From an uncultured Clostridia bacterium (lineage in GTDB: Bacteria; Bacillota; Clostridia; Christensenellales; Borkfalkiaceae), in NCBI GenBank assembly GCA_947632195.1, contig CANROE010000007.1:1-64000 (forward strand): a stretch of DNA of 64,000 nucleotides. The letters are read 5' to 3'. The translations under genes and the position numbers were made by a program. This document shows positions 8,732 to 16,810 of this stretch, in pieces. The notes beneath the pieces were generated by a model, which did no database searches, was not told the DNA's origin, and worked only from the letters and a program-made list of their open reading frames with translations. Within the stretch, counting starts at the first letter, position 1; every line of letters begins with the position of its first letter.

Positions 8732-9154
8732 TTACCCCGCAAGTTCCTTTAATTTTCTGCGGATCGCATTCAGTCCCTCCTGCGGGTCGGAAATGCCCTC
8801 GGTGGCAAGCTCCATGGGACACAAGCCCGTGCCCGCACGGTTGACGATCCGCTCCGCCGAAACATCGCAACTGTATGCGATTTTGTGCGCCTTGAACACC
8901 TCTTCGCCCGTGCGGCTCAGCACCTCGGCATGCACCTCTCTTGCGCCGAGCAGAACATACAAGAGCGCGGCGGTTCTGCCCACCACGCGGTCGGCACAGG
9001 AAAAGCCCGAAAGCGTTTTTCCCTCGTCTAAGAGCATGATAAGCGGCTTTACGCCCCGTTCCGTGCTCGTAGAAATCTCCTCTCCGCGCACAAAAACGCA
9101 GGTGAGCGCAGTGTTCTCCTTTAAAAGCGCCCTTGCCCGTTCCCTGTCATTCAT
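8732..9154 (-). CDS. DUF1893 (TM1506-like) protein
   Basis: 140-residue cytosolic protein of the DUF1893/TM1506 family, whose known structure is related to cytidine-deaminase-like folds but whose reaction is unknown. The conserved part includes a segment like GVKPLIMLLDEGKTLSGFSC and a C-terminal region with GLCPMEL. The ATG at 9154 follows GAGGAGAAAG; the longer ORF start at 9232 would run into the upstream aldo/keto reductase stop. It probably shares a transcript with that gene (58-base gap) and ends at the terminator at 8694. Confidence 0.75.
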   Translation of the reverse strand: MNDRERARALLKENTALTCVFVRGEEISTSTERGVKPLIMLLDEGKTLSGFSCADRVVGRTAALLYVLLGAREVHAEVLSRTGEEVFKAHKIAYSCDVSAERIVNRAGTGLCPMELATEGISDPQEGLNAIRRKLKELAG

Positions 9155-9212
9155 GCTTTCTCCTCTGCGCCGCCCGATAGACGGGACTGCACCTTTTCCA
9201 TAAATATTTCCT

Positions 9213-10319
9213 TTATTCAAACTGTTTTGCAACCTGTTTCAAGAGTTTGCGGATTTCAAGGTGCTGCGGGCAGGACTTTTCGCACCTGCCGCACTCGATA
9301 CAGTCGCCCGCCTTTCCGCGCCCTGCGGTGTAGTTGCTGTAATATACGTTGCTGTTCCAATCTTTGTACAGCTTTTTTTGGTTCATGCAGGAGAAGAGAT
9401 CGGGAATGGAGATCTGCTTGGGGCAGCCGTCCGTGCAATAGCGGCAGGCGGTGCAGGGAATGAAGTCCTTGCCCGCAAGAATGGCGCGGACATGCAGGAC
9501 TGCCCGTTCTTCCTCCTCGGTGAGGGGCTGAAAATCTTTCATATAGGAGAGATTGTCTCTCATCTGCGCGCGATCGCTCATGCCCGAGAGCACCATGAAC
9601 ACCCCTTTCTGCTCCGCCGCAAAGCGGATGGCGTAGCTCGCGTTGCTGCCGCCGCCGAGGGCGCGGAACACCTTGTCCGCCTCGGGCGGGAGCTTGGCAA
9701 GATTCCCCCCCTTCACGGGCTCCATCACAATGACGGGCTTTCCGTGTTTTTGGCAGGTTTCGAGGCAGAGGCGGGACTGCACGCTGTGGCTCTCGTAGTC
9801 GGCATAGTTGAATTGGATCTGCACGACTTCGAGCTCGGGAAAATCGGTGAGAATGCGGTCGAGGACCGTCGCCTTGTCGTGGAAGGAGATGCCGACGTGC
9901 TTGATCTTGCCCTCCTCTTTGAGCTGAAAGGCCGTCTCGTAGGCGTTGCAGCGGCGGTATTTTTCGTAGTTGCCCGCATTCTGCGCGTGCATGAGGTAGA
10001 AATCGAAATAGTCCACGCCGCACAATTTGAGCTGGCTCTCGAAGAAGGGACGGACGTCCTCTTCCCTGCGGAAGAAATTTTCGGTGAGCTTATCGGTGAG
10101 GGAAAAGCTCTCGCGGGGGTGACGGGCGGCGACGCAGTCGCGGATGGCCGTTTCGCTCTTTCCGCCGAGATACCCGTGCGCCGTGTCGAAATAATTGAAC
10201 CCGTCCTTCAAAAATTCGTCCGCCATGTCGCAGAATTGGGGATAGTCCACCTCTTTGCCCGTCATGGGCAGACGCATACAGCCGAAACCCAGCTTGCCCG
10301 TTACTTTTTCAAAACTCAT
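9213..10319 (-). CDS. Aldo/keto reductase with C-terminal 4Fe-4S ferredoxin domain
   Basis: 368 residues. The TIM-barrel NAD(P)H-dependent reductase domain starts with KLGFGCMRLP and contains FDTAHGY with the expected Tyr. A C-terminal double-cluster ferredoxin-like domain has CTACRYCTDGCP and CIECGRCEKSCP. Such proteins are common in anaerobic Clostridia; the substrate is not predictable. It is preceded by its own promoter and a good ribosome binding site (GGAGGGCG). A degenerate relative lacking the iron-sulfur motifs is present at 53605-54522. Confidence 0.92.
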   Translation of the reverse strand: MSFEKVTGKLGFGCMRLPMTGKEVDYPQFCDMADEFLKDGFNYFDTAHGYLGGKSETAIRDCVAARHPRESFSLTDKLTENFFRREEDVRPFFESQLKLCGVDYFDFYLMHAQNAGNYEKYRRCNAYETAFQLKEEGKIKHVGISFHDKATVLDRILTDFPELEVVQIQFNYADYESHSVQSRLCLETCQKHGKPVIVMEPVKGGNLAKLPPEADKVFRALGGGSNASYAIRFAAEQKGVFMVLSGMSDRAQMRDNLSYMKDFQPLTEEEERAVLHVRAILAGKDFIPCTACRYCTDGCPKQISIPDLFSCMNQKKLYKDWNSNVYYSNYTAGRGKAGDCIECGRCEKSCPQHLEIRKLLKQVAKQFE

Positions 10320-10363
10320 CTTCGCCCTCCTGTCGATTATAGATTTAATGATACCACAGTTTG

Positions 10364-10392
10364 ATTATATCACAGCCGCGCAAAAAAATCAA
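10364..10392 (-). promoter_or_regulatory. Aldo/keto reductase promoter
   Basis: Minus-strand TTGATT (10387-10392), 17 bases, TATAAT (10364-10369), about 45 bases upstream of the start codon. Confidence 0.65.
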
Positions 10393-10424
10393 TGACAAGC
10401 AGGTGAAAATCGCTCCGCAAAATC

Positions 10425-10454
10425 TTGCAAAAATCAAAGTCGCTATGGTATAAT
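10425..10454 (+). promoter_or_regulatory. Promoter of leader RNA 2
   Basis: TTGCAA (10425-10430), 18 bases, TATAAT (10449-10454). The predicted start is G10461, exactly the first base of stem P1, as in leader RNA 1. Confidence 0.7.
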
Positions 10455-10460
10455 GGCTAT

Positions 10461-10616
10461 GCGTCTCAACAAAATAGGAAAAAATCGGATACAGCGGCTT
10501 AGTTGTATCCTAATTTCCTATGTATCCGGTATTGCCCATTTAGGGATGTTGAGACGCAAACCAACAGGGGTACTTATTTGCGGGCGTTCCCTTGTTTGGA
10601 ACGTCCTTATTTTTTG
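10461..10616 (+). ncRNA. Structured leader RNA 2, directly upstream of the second collagen-LRR lipoprotein gene
   Basis: Same layout as leader RNA 1. P1 is GCGTCTCAAC/GTTGAGACGC (10461-10470 with 10548-10557). P2 is ATAGGAAA/TTTCCTAT (10474-10481 with 10514-10521). P3 is GGATACA/TGTATCC (10487-10493 with 10504-10510), again enclosing CGGC. A linker with GGGGTAC and an intrinsic terminator follow. P1 and P2 differ in sequence from RNA 1 but keep pairing on both strands. The terminator ends 26 bases before the lipoprotein ATG, a typical attenuator or riboswitch position. Confidence 0.62.
10582..10616 (+). terminator. Intrinsic terminator of leader RNA 2
   Basis: GGGCGTTCC pairs with GGAACGTCC around a seven-base loop, followed by TTATTTTTTG. 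It lies immediately upstream of the lipoprotein ribosome binding site. Confidence 0.8.
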
Positions 10617-10642
10617 CTCGCGAAATAAAAGGAGACAAACTT

Positions 10643-12298
10643 ATGAAACACAAATTTTTGATCGTTTTTTTGGCGATCGCAGCGACCCTCTGCATGGCGT
10701 TCGGGTTAGTAGGTTGCGGAGAGGAACCCGAAAGAGAGCCCGAAAAAGAGCAAGCCGACCTTTGGTCGATGGAACGCGTGTATGCCTCGGCGCAAGAGCT
10801 CGGGTTCAAAGGCACGCTCGAAGAACTCATCGCAATGTTCAAGGGCGAAAAGGGCGACCCCGGTAAAGACGGCAAAGACGGAGAAAACGGCAAGGACGGC
10901 GCGCAGGGGCTCCAAGGTGAAAAGGGCGACCCCGGCAAAGACGGCAAAGACGGAGAAAACGGCAAGGACGGGCTCGGCATTGAATCGCTTGAAATAGATG
11001 AAAACGGTCACCTTGTGGTCACGCTTTCGGATGGCACCGTAAAAGATCTTGGAAAGGTGACCGCGGACGGTGCGGCTCCCGCCGAAGAGGGTACCGAGGG
11101 CTTACAATACCAAAAGCGCAAGGATGAAATGGGAAACGAATATGCCGCCGTCACGGGTCTCGGCACGGCGTGGGACACGGATATCGTGATTCCCTCCGTT
11201 TATCGGGGCTTGCCTGTCAAAGCGATCGGAGAATCGGCTTTCGACGCATCGTACGATCGAAGAGTTTCTTCTCTCACAAGTATTTCGATTCCACAAAACG
11301 TAATATCGATCGGAAACTATGCATTCGCGGGTTGCAGCGGGTTGACGGGCGCACTGAAACTTCCCGACAGCGTGATCTCGATCGGAAACGGTGTGTTCTC
11401 AGGTTGCAGCGGGTTGACTGAGATCAATATTCCCGAAAACGCGGTCTCGATCGGAAATGAAGCATTCCGCGGTTGTAGCAGATTGACGGGAGAACTGAAA
11501 ATCCCCGACAGTGTGATCTCGATCGGAGCGTATGCGTTTTCGGATTGCAACGGCTCGCTTTCGATCACCATCGGTAGCGGCATTACGGAAATCGGAGATT
11601 TTTCGTTCTATGATTGCGACGGGCTAACAAACATTTCCCTTCCCGACACCTTGACTGCGATCGGAGATTCTGCGTTCTATGATTGCGACAATTTGGCGGG
11701 GATCGCCATTCCCGAAAAGGTGACTGCGATCGGAACATTTGCGTTTTCGGATTGCAGCGCACTCGAACAGATCACGATCCCTCAAAACATGGCGACGATC
11801 GGGGATTCTACGTTCAAAGATTGCGGCGCGCTTACGACTGTAACTTGGAATGCAGAAAATTGCAAGACCGCATGGATAGACGGTCATCATGGTCCGATTT
11901 TCAACGGCTGTACCAATCTGAAAACACTTGTGCTTGGAAAAAGCGTAAAGATCATTTCGGAAGCCACGTTCTCGGGTTGCAGCGGGTTGACCGGTGAGTT
12001 GCAGATCCCGAACAATGTGATCTCGATCGAACCGTGGGCATTTGAGCTTTGCAACGGATTGACGTCTGTCACGATCGGAAGCGGCACAACCAAAATCGCA
12101 CAATATGTGTTCGTAGGTTGCAGCGGTTTGACTTCTGTCACAATCGGAAGTGGCGTGACCGAGATCTACAAGCAAGCATTCTCGGGTTGCAGTGCGCTTG
12201 AAAAAATTATTGTTGATGGCTCAAACCAAAATTTCAGCAGCCAAAACGGGATTTTGTATAACAAAAACAAAGACGAAATTTATTTGCTCCACCGATGA
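10643..12298 (+). pseudogene. Second collagen-LRR lipoprotein, N-terminal part of a frameshifted gene
   Basis: Starts at the ATG at 10643 after AAAGGAG; the ORF-track start at 10592 lies in the leader terminator. The lipobox LVGC (Cys25), the SMERVYASAQELGFKG segment and Gly-X-Y repeats (about 68-107) are nearly identical to the paralog at 7131, and many BspA-type repeats follow. The frame stops at TGA 12296-12298 in the middle of the repeat domain. The C-terminal repeats and cap continue in the -1 frame (12295-12747). One extra C in CACCG near 12293 would restore a single protein of about 700 residues. Either the truncated form is made, or this is a phase-variable, decaying or misread gene. 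Confidence 0.8.
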
Positions 12299-12747
12299 TC
12301 AAAGGCGCCGTGGTTATCCCCGACAGCGTGACCGAAATCGGAGTACGCGCGTTCGTAGGTTGCAGCGCACTTGAACAGATCACGATCCCACAAAGCGTGA
12401 CTGTGATCGAAGATTCGGCGTTCGATGGTTGCAGCGCGCTTACAAGCGTGACCTTCGACGGTAAGAGCCGACTGACCAAGATCGGTAATTGGGCATTCCG
12501 CAGTTGCAGCGCGCTTGAACAGATCACGATCCCACAGAGCGTGACCCTGTTTGCGGTTGGGGTGTTTTCCGATTGCATAAGACTTCGCGAAGTGCATTTT
12601 GAAAACCCGAACGGTTGGTTTGTTTCTTGGTCTATTGACTTATCCCCAGGAGAGGGGCCCCTCACTTGGCTCGCGGACGCTTCGACCACGGCAAGCAATT
12701 TGAGATACGGAAGGTATAGCGAAGGAACTTTGTTCCGAAATGTTTGA
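12295..12747 (+). pseudogene. C-terminal part of the frameshifted second LRR lipoprotein
   Basis: 150-residue ORF beginning IKGAVVIPDSVTEIG, which is the interior of a BspA-type repeat and not a natural N-terminus. It has no signal peptide or ribosome binding site of its own. It ends in the cap FENPNGWFVSW, homologous to the end of the intact paralog (KNPNGWKASYY). Its ATG overlaps the upstream TGA as ATGA, so reinitiation is possible, but a single-base frameshift explains it better. Confidence 0.8.
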
Positions 12748-12812
12748 CCTGGAAAAACTTGATTCCATTACAAAAGCGATGGGGTTCGCAAGCATTCCTC
12801 AAAGAAAACCAA

Positions 12813-12849
12813 GCGGCGGGGCGGGCGCAAATTGCGCCCGCCCCGCCGC
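12813..12849. terminator. GC-rich perfect hairpin between the LRR gene and recO
   Basis: GCGGCGGGGCGGGCGCAA and its exact complement form an 18-bp stem with almost no loop. It lies between convergent genes and probably ends transcription from one or both sides. T-runs are short. Confidence 0.55.
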
Positions 12850-12884
12850 AATTCAATTCATAAAAATTTCTGCTTACACCTTAT

Positions 12885-13655
12885 TTACAGCATTCGCACA
12901 TATTCGGGCAGAGAAGAGAGCTCGCTGTCCGTTTGATAGGCAAAATAGGAATAGAGCAGACGAAGAGCGCGCTTTTCGCCGTCCCGCGTGCGCGGGGGAG
13001 CCTCGTAGCCCAGCGCCGCGCGGATGACATCGTAAGTAACGGCGCTCGCAGGCGTGCCCTTCTCCAAGGAAAAAGCACCGCGCTCCAAGTCGAAGAAGAG
13101 AGAGCTTATCCCCCTATCTGGAACAACTGAGGTGAGAACCCTTTCCCCCGCTTCGCGGGTACTTTCCCTTTCAGGGACAGCAAGAGTATCAACTCCCGTT
13201 ATAGGCAATTCGGCGCGGACGGGATAGCCCGCAAGGCGCAACGCGTTGAGCAAAAATGTAATCAGCGGGAACGCCGCATCCTCTACGCACATCCGCGAAA
13301 GCGCGGAGACCGCCGCCACGAGCAATTCCCCGCCCGGCATTTCCTCGTACATGAGTTTATCGCACGCCTCGCACACGACTGCCGCCGCGTAGTACTTTTC
13401 CACATCTTCACAGAGGGGGAAGAACCCGTCGTGCAGACTCGCCGAGGTCACCGTGTGCCGCCCCCCCTTTTCGGCGAATACATACTCCGCAAAACAAAAA
13501 GGCTGCGCCGCAAATCTGAGCCGCGCATTCGCCTTTTTTACCCCCTTCATGCAGGCGCCGATCTTGCCGCGCTCAGCAGTGAGAAGGGTCACCATTTTGT
13601 CGTTTTCGCCATAGTCGACTGCCTTCAACATGAGGGCGTCCGTCTTAAATTCCAT
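12885..13655 (-). CDS. recO: DNA repair protein RecO with repeat-derived segment
   Basis: 256 residues; N-terminal OB-fold starting with EFKTDALMLKAVDYGENDKM and a helical C-terminal domain. RecO loads RecA with RecR in recombinational repair. The segment LAVPERESTREAGERVL (about residues 157-173) is encoded by a dispersed family C repeat (13135-13186, minus sense). It sits where many Firmicute RecO proteins carry a four-Cys zinc finger, and no Cys cluster is present here. The frame is open. It is last in the yqfC-recO operon, directly after yqzL. Confidence 0.9.
   Translation of the reverse strand: MEFKTDALMLKAVDYGENDKMVTLLTAERGKIGACMKGVKKANARLRFAAQPFCFAEYVFAEKGGRHTVTSASLHDGFFPLCEDVEKYYAAAVVCEACDKLMYEEMPGGELLVAAVSALSRMCVEDAAFPLITFLLNALRLAGYPVRAELPITGVDTLAVPERESTREAGERVLTSVVPDRGISSLFFDLERGAFSLEKGTPASAVTYDVIRAALGYEAPPRTRDGEKRALRLLYSYFAYQTDSELSSLPEYVRML
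13135..13186 (-). repeat. Family C repeat inside recO
   Basis: In minus sense CTTGCTGTCCCTGAAAGGGA is followed by AAGTACCCGCGAAGCGGG and GGAAAGGG, matching the intergenic family C copies at about 58503, 47215 and 40010. It is translated in frame inside recO. Confidence 0.88.
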
Positions 13656-13657
13656 AC

Positions 13658-13774
13658 TCAGTCCTTTAACTGCTTGTATAACATGTAATAGGTGGGATTG
13701 CCCGTCTCTTCAAACATCTCCCACGCGATCTGTTTCGCGCTCCGCGCTTTGCGGAATTCGTCCTCTTTCATCAT
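13658..13774 (-). CDS. yqzL: YqzL family small protein
   Basis: 38-residue ORF too short for the ORF track: MMKEDEFRKARSAKQIAWEM, then FEETGNPTYYMLYKQLKD. The IAWEMFEETGNPTYYMLYK pattern matches the small YqzL family (WxxFxxTGxxxxYLLYK). The gene sits between era and recO, the conserved position of yqzL in Bacillus. A purine-rich AAGGGGGAAG precedes tandem ATG codons. Its stop is 3 bases upstream of the recO ATG. Function is unknown in the family. Confidence 0.8.
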   Translation of the reverse strand: MMKEDEFRKARSAKQIAWEMFEETGNPTYYMLYKQLKD

Positions 13775-13830
13775 CTTCCCCCTTCCCTTACAGTTTGGGA
13801 AGTTGAAGGGGGAACTATGCGCTAAGTTTT

Positions 13831-13868
13831 GCCGCCCGCCCCCGCGCGGGCGCGCGGGGGCGGGCGGC
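13831..13868. terminator. GC-rich hairpin between era and yqzL
   Basis: GCCGCCCGCCCCCGCGC pairs perfectly with GCGCGGGGGCGGGCGGC (17 bp, four-base loop). There is no T-run on the minus strand, so it may pause transcription or protect an RNA end rather than terminate. Confidence 0.4.
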
Positions 13869-13873
13869 GACCT

Positions 13874-14764
13874 TTATTCCTCTTCCTTGACGTAGCCGAG
13901 CTCGCGGAGCATTCCGCCGCGATCCCGCCAATCTTCGCGCACTTTGACGTAAGTCGTTAAAAACACCTTTTTGCCCAAAAATTTTTCCATGTCCTGCCGC
14001 GCGAACGAGGCGACCTCTTTGAGCGCCTTGCCCTGCTTGCCGATCAAAATAGCCTTATGGTTCTGCTTTTCGCAGACGATGTCCAAATTCACCTCGACGA
14101 CGCCGTCGTCGCGCTCTTCAAAGGTATTGATGACGATCGCCACGCCGTGCGGGATCTCCTTGTCGTATTTGAGCAAGATTTTTTCCCGCATGATCTCCGA
14201 AATCATGAACCGCTCGCTCTTGTCCGAGACGATCCCCTCGGGATAGAGCGGTTCCCCCTCGGGCAATGCGGCAAAGATCGCCTCTTCGAGCCGTTTGAGG
14301 TTCTTCCCCTTGCGCGCGGACACGGGAAAAACGTCCGCCGTGACCCCCTCTTCAAACAGCATTTTGACGTCCTCGGGAATGCGCTCCTCGGGCATGATGT
14401 CGATCTTCGTATAGGCGATGAGCATGGGCAGCGAAAGTGCGGCGTACTTTTTCATGAGCGCGATGTCGCCCTCGGTGACACCCGCGTGCCCGTCGTGGAC
14501 GAACAAAATGACGTCCACGTCTTTACTCGTGTTCTCGGTGGTGCGCATCATGAGCCCCGTGAGCTCGTTGCGCTGTTTATAGATCCCCGGCGTGTCCGCA
14601 AAGACGATCTGTCCCTCCTCGCGGTTTACAATGCCCAAAATACGGTCCCGCGTGGTCTGCGGCTTGGGCGACGTGATGGCGATCTTCTCCCCCACCAGCA
14701 CGTTGATGAGGGTGCTTTTCCCCGCGTTTGCTTTGCCGATAACGGCTACCGTTCCGCTCTTCAT
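13874..14764 (-). CDS. era: GTPase Era
   Basis: Ribosome-assembly GTPase binding near the 3' end of 16S rRNA (296 residues, normal length). The G1 motif is GKANAGKST, slightly divergent from the usual GRPNVGKST. G3 is DTPGI and G4 is TKID. A C-terminal KH domain contains AILIGKQGKALKEV. The start overlaps the ybeY stop (ATGA), so the pair is coupled. Confidence 0.96.
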   Translation of the reverse strand: MKSGTVAVIGKANAGKSTLINVLVGEKIAITSPKPQTTRDRILGIVNREEGQIVFADTPGIYKQRNELTGLMMRTTENTSKDVDVILFVHDGHAGVTEGDIALMKKYAALSLPMLIAYTKIDIMPEERIPEDVKMLFEEGVTADVFPVSARKGKNLKRLEEAIFAALPEGEPLYPEGIVSDKSERFMISEIMREKILLKYDKEIPHGVAIVINTFEERDDGVVEVNLDIVCEKQNHKAILIGKQGKALKEVASFARQDMEKFLGKKVFLTTYVKVREDWRDRGGMLRELGYVKEEE

Positions 14765-15267
14765 TCTCGTATCAACCCCAATTTTTGCATGACGGATTCC
14801 TCTTTTTCGCGCATAGTTCTGCGCTCCTCCTCCGTCTCATGGTCGTACCCCAAACAGTGCAATACCCCGTGCACGGCGAGATAGCAAAGCTCCCGCCGAT
14901 AGGAATGCCCGTACTCTTCCGCCTGCTCCTTTGCCCGCTCTTTGCAGATGGCGACGCTGCCGAGATAGAGCCGCGCTCCCCGCCTTCTCCATGTCTTTCC
15001 CGCAGAGGGCTCCACGCAGTCGGCATGTTCGGCGGCAAAAATGGGCTCGCCCGCCTTGAAGTTGTCGGCGGGAAAACTCAATACGTCCGTCACTTTATCC
15101 ACTCCGCGTTCGCGTGCGTTGAGGGAACGGATCTCCACTTTGGAGACAAAGACAAGCTCCAAAAGGAGGGGGGCGTCGCTCTCGGCGAGCCCGCCGAGCG
15201 CCTTACAGAGCGCCCTCTGCTCCCTGCGGCTCAGACCGTCGCAATCCAGACAAAACTTACTTTTCAT
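14761..15267 (-). CDS. ybeY: Endoribonuclease YbeY
   Basis: Zinc-dependent endoribonuclease for 16S rRNA 3' maturation and ribosome quality control. The metal site HGVLHCLGYDH (H-x3-H-x5-H) lies near the C-terminus. TDVLSFP is the conserved substrate-side motif. The ATG at 15267 follows GAGGAC and overlaps the end of the upstream HD gene by 11 bases. The diacylglycerol kinase and cytidine deaminase genes often found between ybeY and era are absent. Confidence 0.95.
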   Translation of the reverse strand: MKSKFCLDCDGLSRREQRALCKALGGLAESDAPLLLELVFVSKVEIRSLNARERGVDKVTDVLSFPADNFKAGEPIFAAEHADCVEPSAGKTWRRRGARLYLGSVAICKERAKEQAEEYGHSYRRELCYLAVHGVLHCLGYDHETEEERRTMREKEESVMQKLGLIRE

Positions 15268-16810
15268 CTTTGTCCTCGTATTCGTCCTTGACAACTTCCC
15301 GCGCGCGGTTGAAACGGATGGAGGGATATTTCACCCTGTGATGGTGCACGCCGGAGAGCGCGTCCACCAAAGTCTCTTTGATCGTGGTGAGTTCGCGCAT
15401 GGTGATGTCGCAGTCGGCGAATTGGTCGAGATCCATCCGCTCTTCGATGATGGAACGGACGACCCGCTCGACGCTCTCGGGCGTTCTGTCCTTCATGGCG
15501 CGCGCCGCCGCCTCCGAAGCGTCCGCGATCATGATGATCGCCGCCGTCTTGCTGTGCGGGGTGGGCCCGAGATAGGAATAATCCTTGATGTTCGCGTCCC
15601 CGCCCGAGAGGCGCATTGCCTTGTCATAGAAGAACTTGATGGGCAGGGTGCCGTGATGTTCGCGCGCGACGTCCGCGATCTCCTTCGGCAGCCGCGCCGC
15701 CATCAAGAGGTCGTAGCCGTCCGTCGCATGCGAGCGGATGATGTCCGCCGAGAGTTCGGGGGTGAGTTCGTCGTGCAAGTTGTACCCCGATTGGTTCTCG
15801 GTGAAACAGTCGGGCTGTTTCAATTTCCCGACGTCGTGATAGTACGCCGCCGCACGGGCGAGTTCGGCATTTTCGCCGATGGCGATCGCGCAGGACTCGG
15901 CAAGCTGCGCCACAATGAGGGAGTGATTGAAGGTACCGGGCGCCTCCGTCCTCAGCCGCTTGATGAGGGGCACGTTCGCGCTCGTCAGTTCGCGCAGACG
16001 GAATACCGTGAGACGGTTGAAGGTAAATTCGAGCACCGGCAAGAAACAGAGCGTGAGCGCCGAGGAGAGGAAACAGCCCAAAATGCCGTACCCTGCGGAC
16101 GCGATATATGCGATCCAATTCGTCTGCGCCTGCACGTTGAACGCGGGGAGCTCCAAGAGCAAAATGATGACGACGGTGGGAATGGAGACAAAGGTGCCGA
16201 GGAGCAGCATCCCCCCGCGCGTTTTGACGTTCCCCGCCGTGAGCACCGCAAAGGTGCCGCATACAAAGCCGAGCATGAGCGAAAAATACACTTCCGCCTG
16301 CACGCCGCTGTCCGCGATCCCGGGAAGAGCCGTAAGTCCCGCCCCCGAAGATGCGAAGTTGTCCGCATAGGTATCGATCACGAAGATCAACAGCGAAAAC
16401 ACGAAGTTGAGCAAGATCGCCTGTCTGCGATTGAAGAGGAAGAGGCTCAACAGCGCAAGGAGCGCCATCGGGCGGGCAAATACGCTCACGAATCGCCCCA
16501 AAAGATAGCAGATCAGCACGGAAACGGTCATGAGCGAGAAAATGAGGAGCGCGTTTTTCGCCTGCGCCAGAAAGGCTCTGTCCTCGAAATAGTAGTAATA
16601 AAAGATGATGTAAAAGAGGAGCAGCACGCACACGCAGAGGGAGAGGAAGCGGGAAAAGTCGTTCGTAAAGTAGCTCTTCCAGCCTTCGGGATTGTTGATC
16701 ACGATCATCAGCCAGATAAAGAGAATGAACACGACGTAGCACAGCGCAAACACGAGCGCGCTGCGCAAAAGACTTGTTCCTCTTACCGGCTTTACAGCGT
16801 CAGATTTCAT
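15257..16810 (-). CDS. Membrane HD-domain phosphohydrolase (PgpH/YqfF-like), short form
   Basis: 517 residues. About seven hydrophobic helices fill the N-terminal half, followed by a cytosolic HD domain with YYHDVGKL and HATDGYDLL. PgpH/YqfF proteins hydrolyse cyclic-di-AMP and are typically near 700 residues, with a large extracellular 7TMR-HDED domain between helix 1 and the remaining helices. That domain is missing here: helix 1 is followed within about 30 residues by helix 2. The position between phoH and ybeY is exactly where yqfF lies in Bacillus, and the start overlaps the phoH stop. Confidence 0.88.
   Translation of the reverse strand: MKSDAVKPVRGTSLLRSALVFALCYVVFILFIWLMIVINNPEGWKSYFTNDFSRFLSLCVCVLLLFYIIFYYYYFEDRAFLAQAKNALLIFSLMTVSVLICYLLGRFVSVFARPMALLALLSLFLFNRRQAILLNFVFSLLIFVIDTYADNFASSGAGLTALPGIADSGVQAEVYFSLMLGFVCGTFAVLTAGNVKTRGGMLLLGTFVSIPTVVIILLLELPAFNVQAQTNWIAYIASAGYGILGCFLSSALTLCFLPVLEFTFNRLTVFRLRELTSANVPLIKRLRTEAPGTFNHSLIVAQLAESCAIAIGENAELARAAAYYHDVGKLKQPDCFTENQSGYNLHDELTPELSADIIRSHATDGYDLLMAARLPKEIADVAREHHGTLPIKFFYDKAMRLSGGDANIKDYSYLGPTPHSKTAAIIMIADASEAAARAMKDRTPESVERVVRSIIEERMDLDQFADCDITMRELTTIKETLVDALSGVHHHRVKYPSIRFNRAREVVKDEYEDKDEK

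Noticed and set aside
13692-13895. 67-codon plus-strand ORF near 13.7 kb
   Set aside because: It is antisense to the small yqzL gene and the era 3' end; the minus-strand 38-residue ORF has the conserved motif and position.
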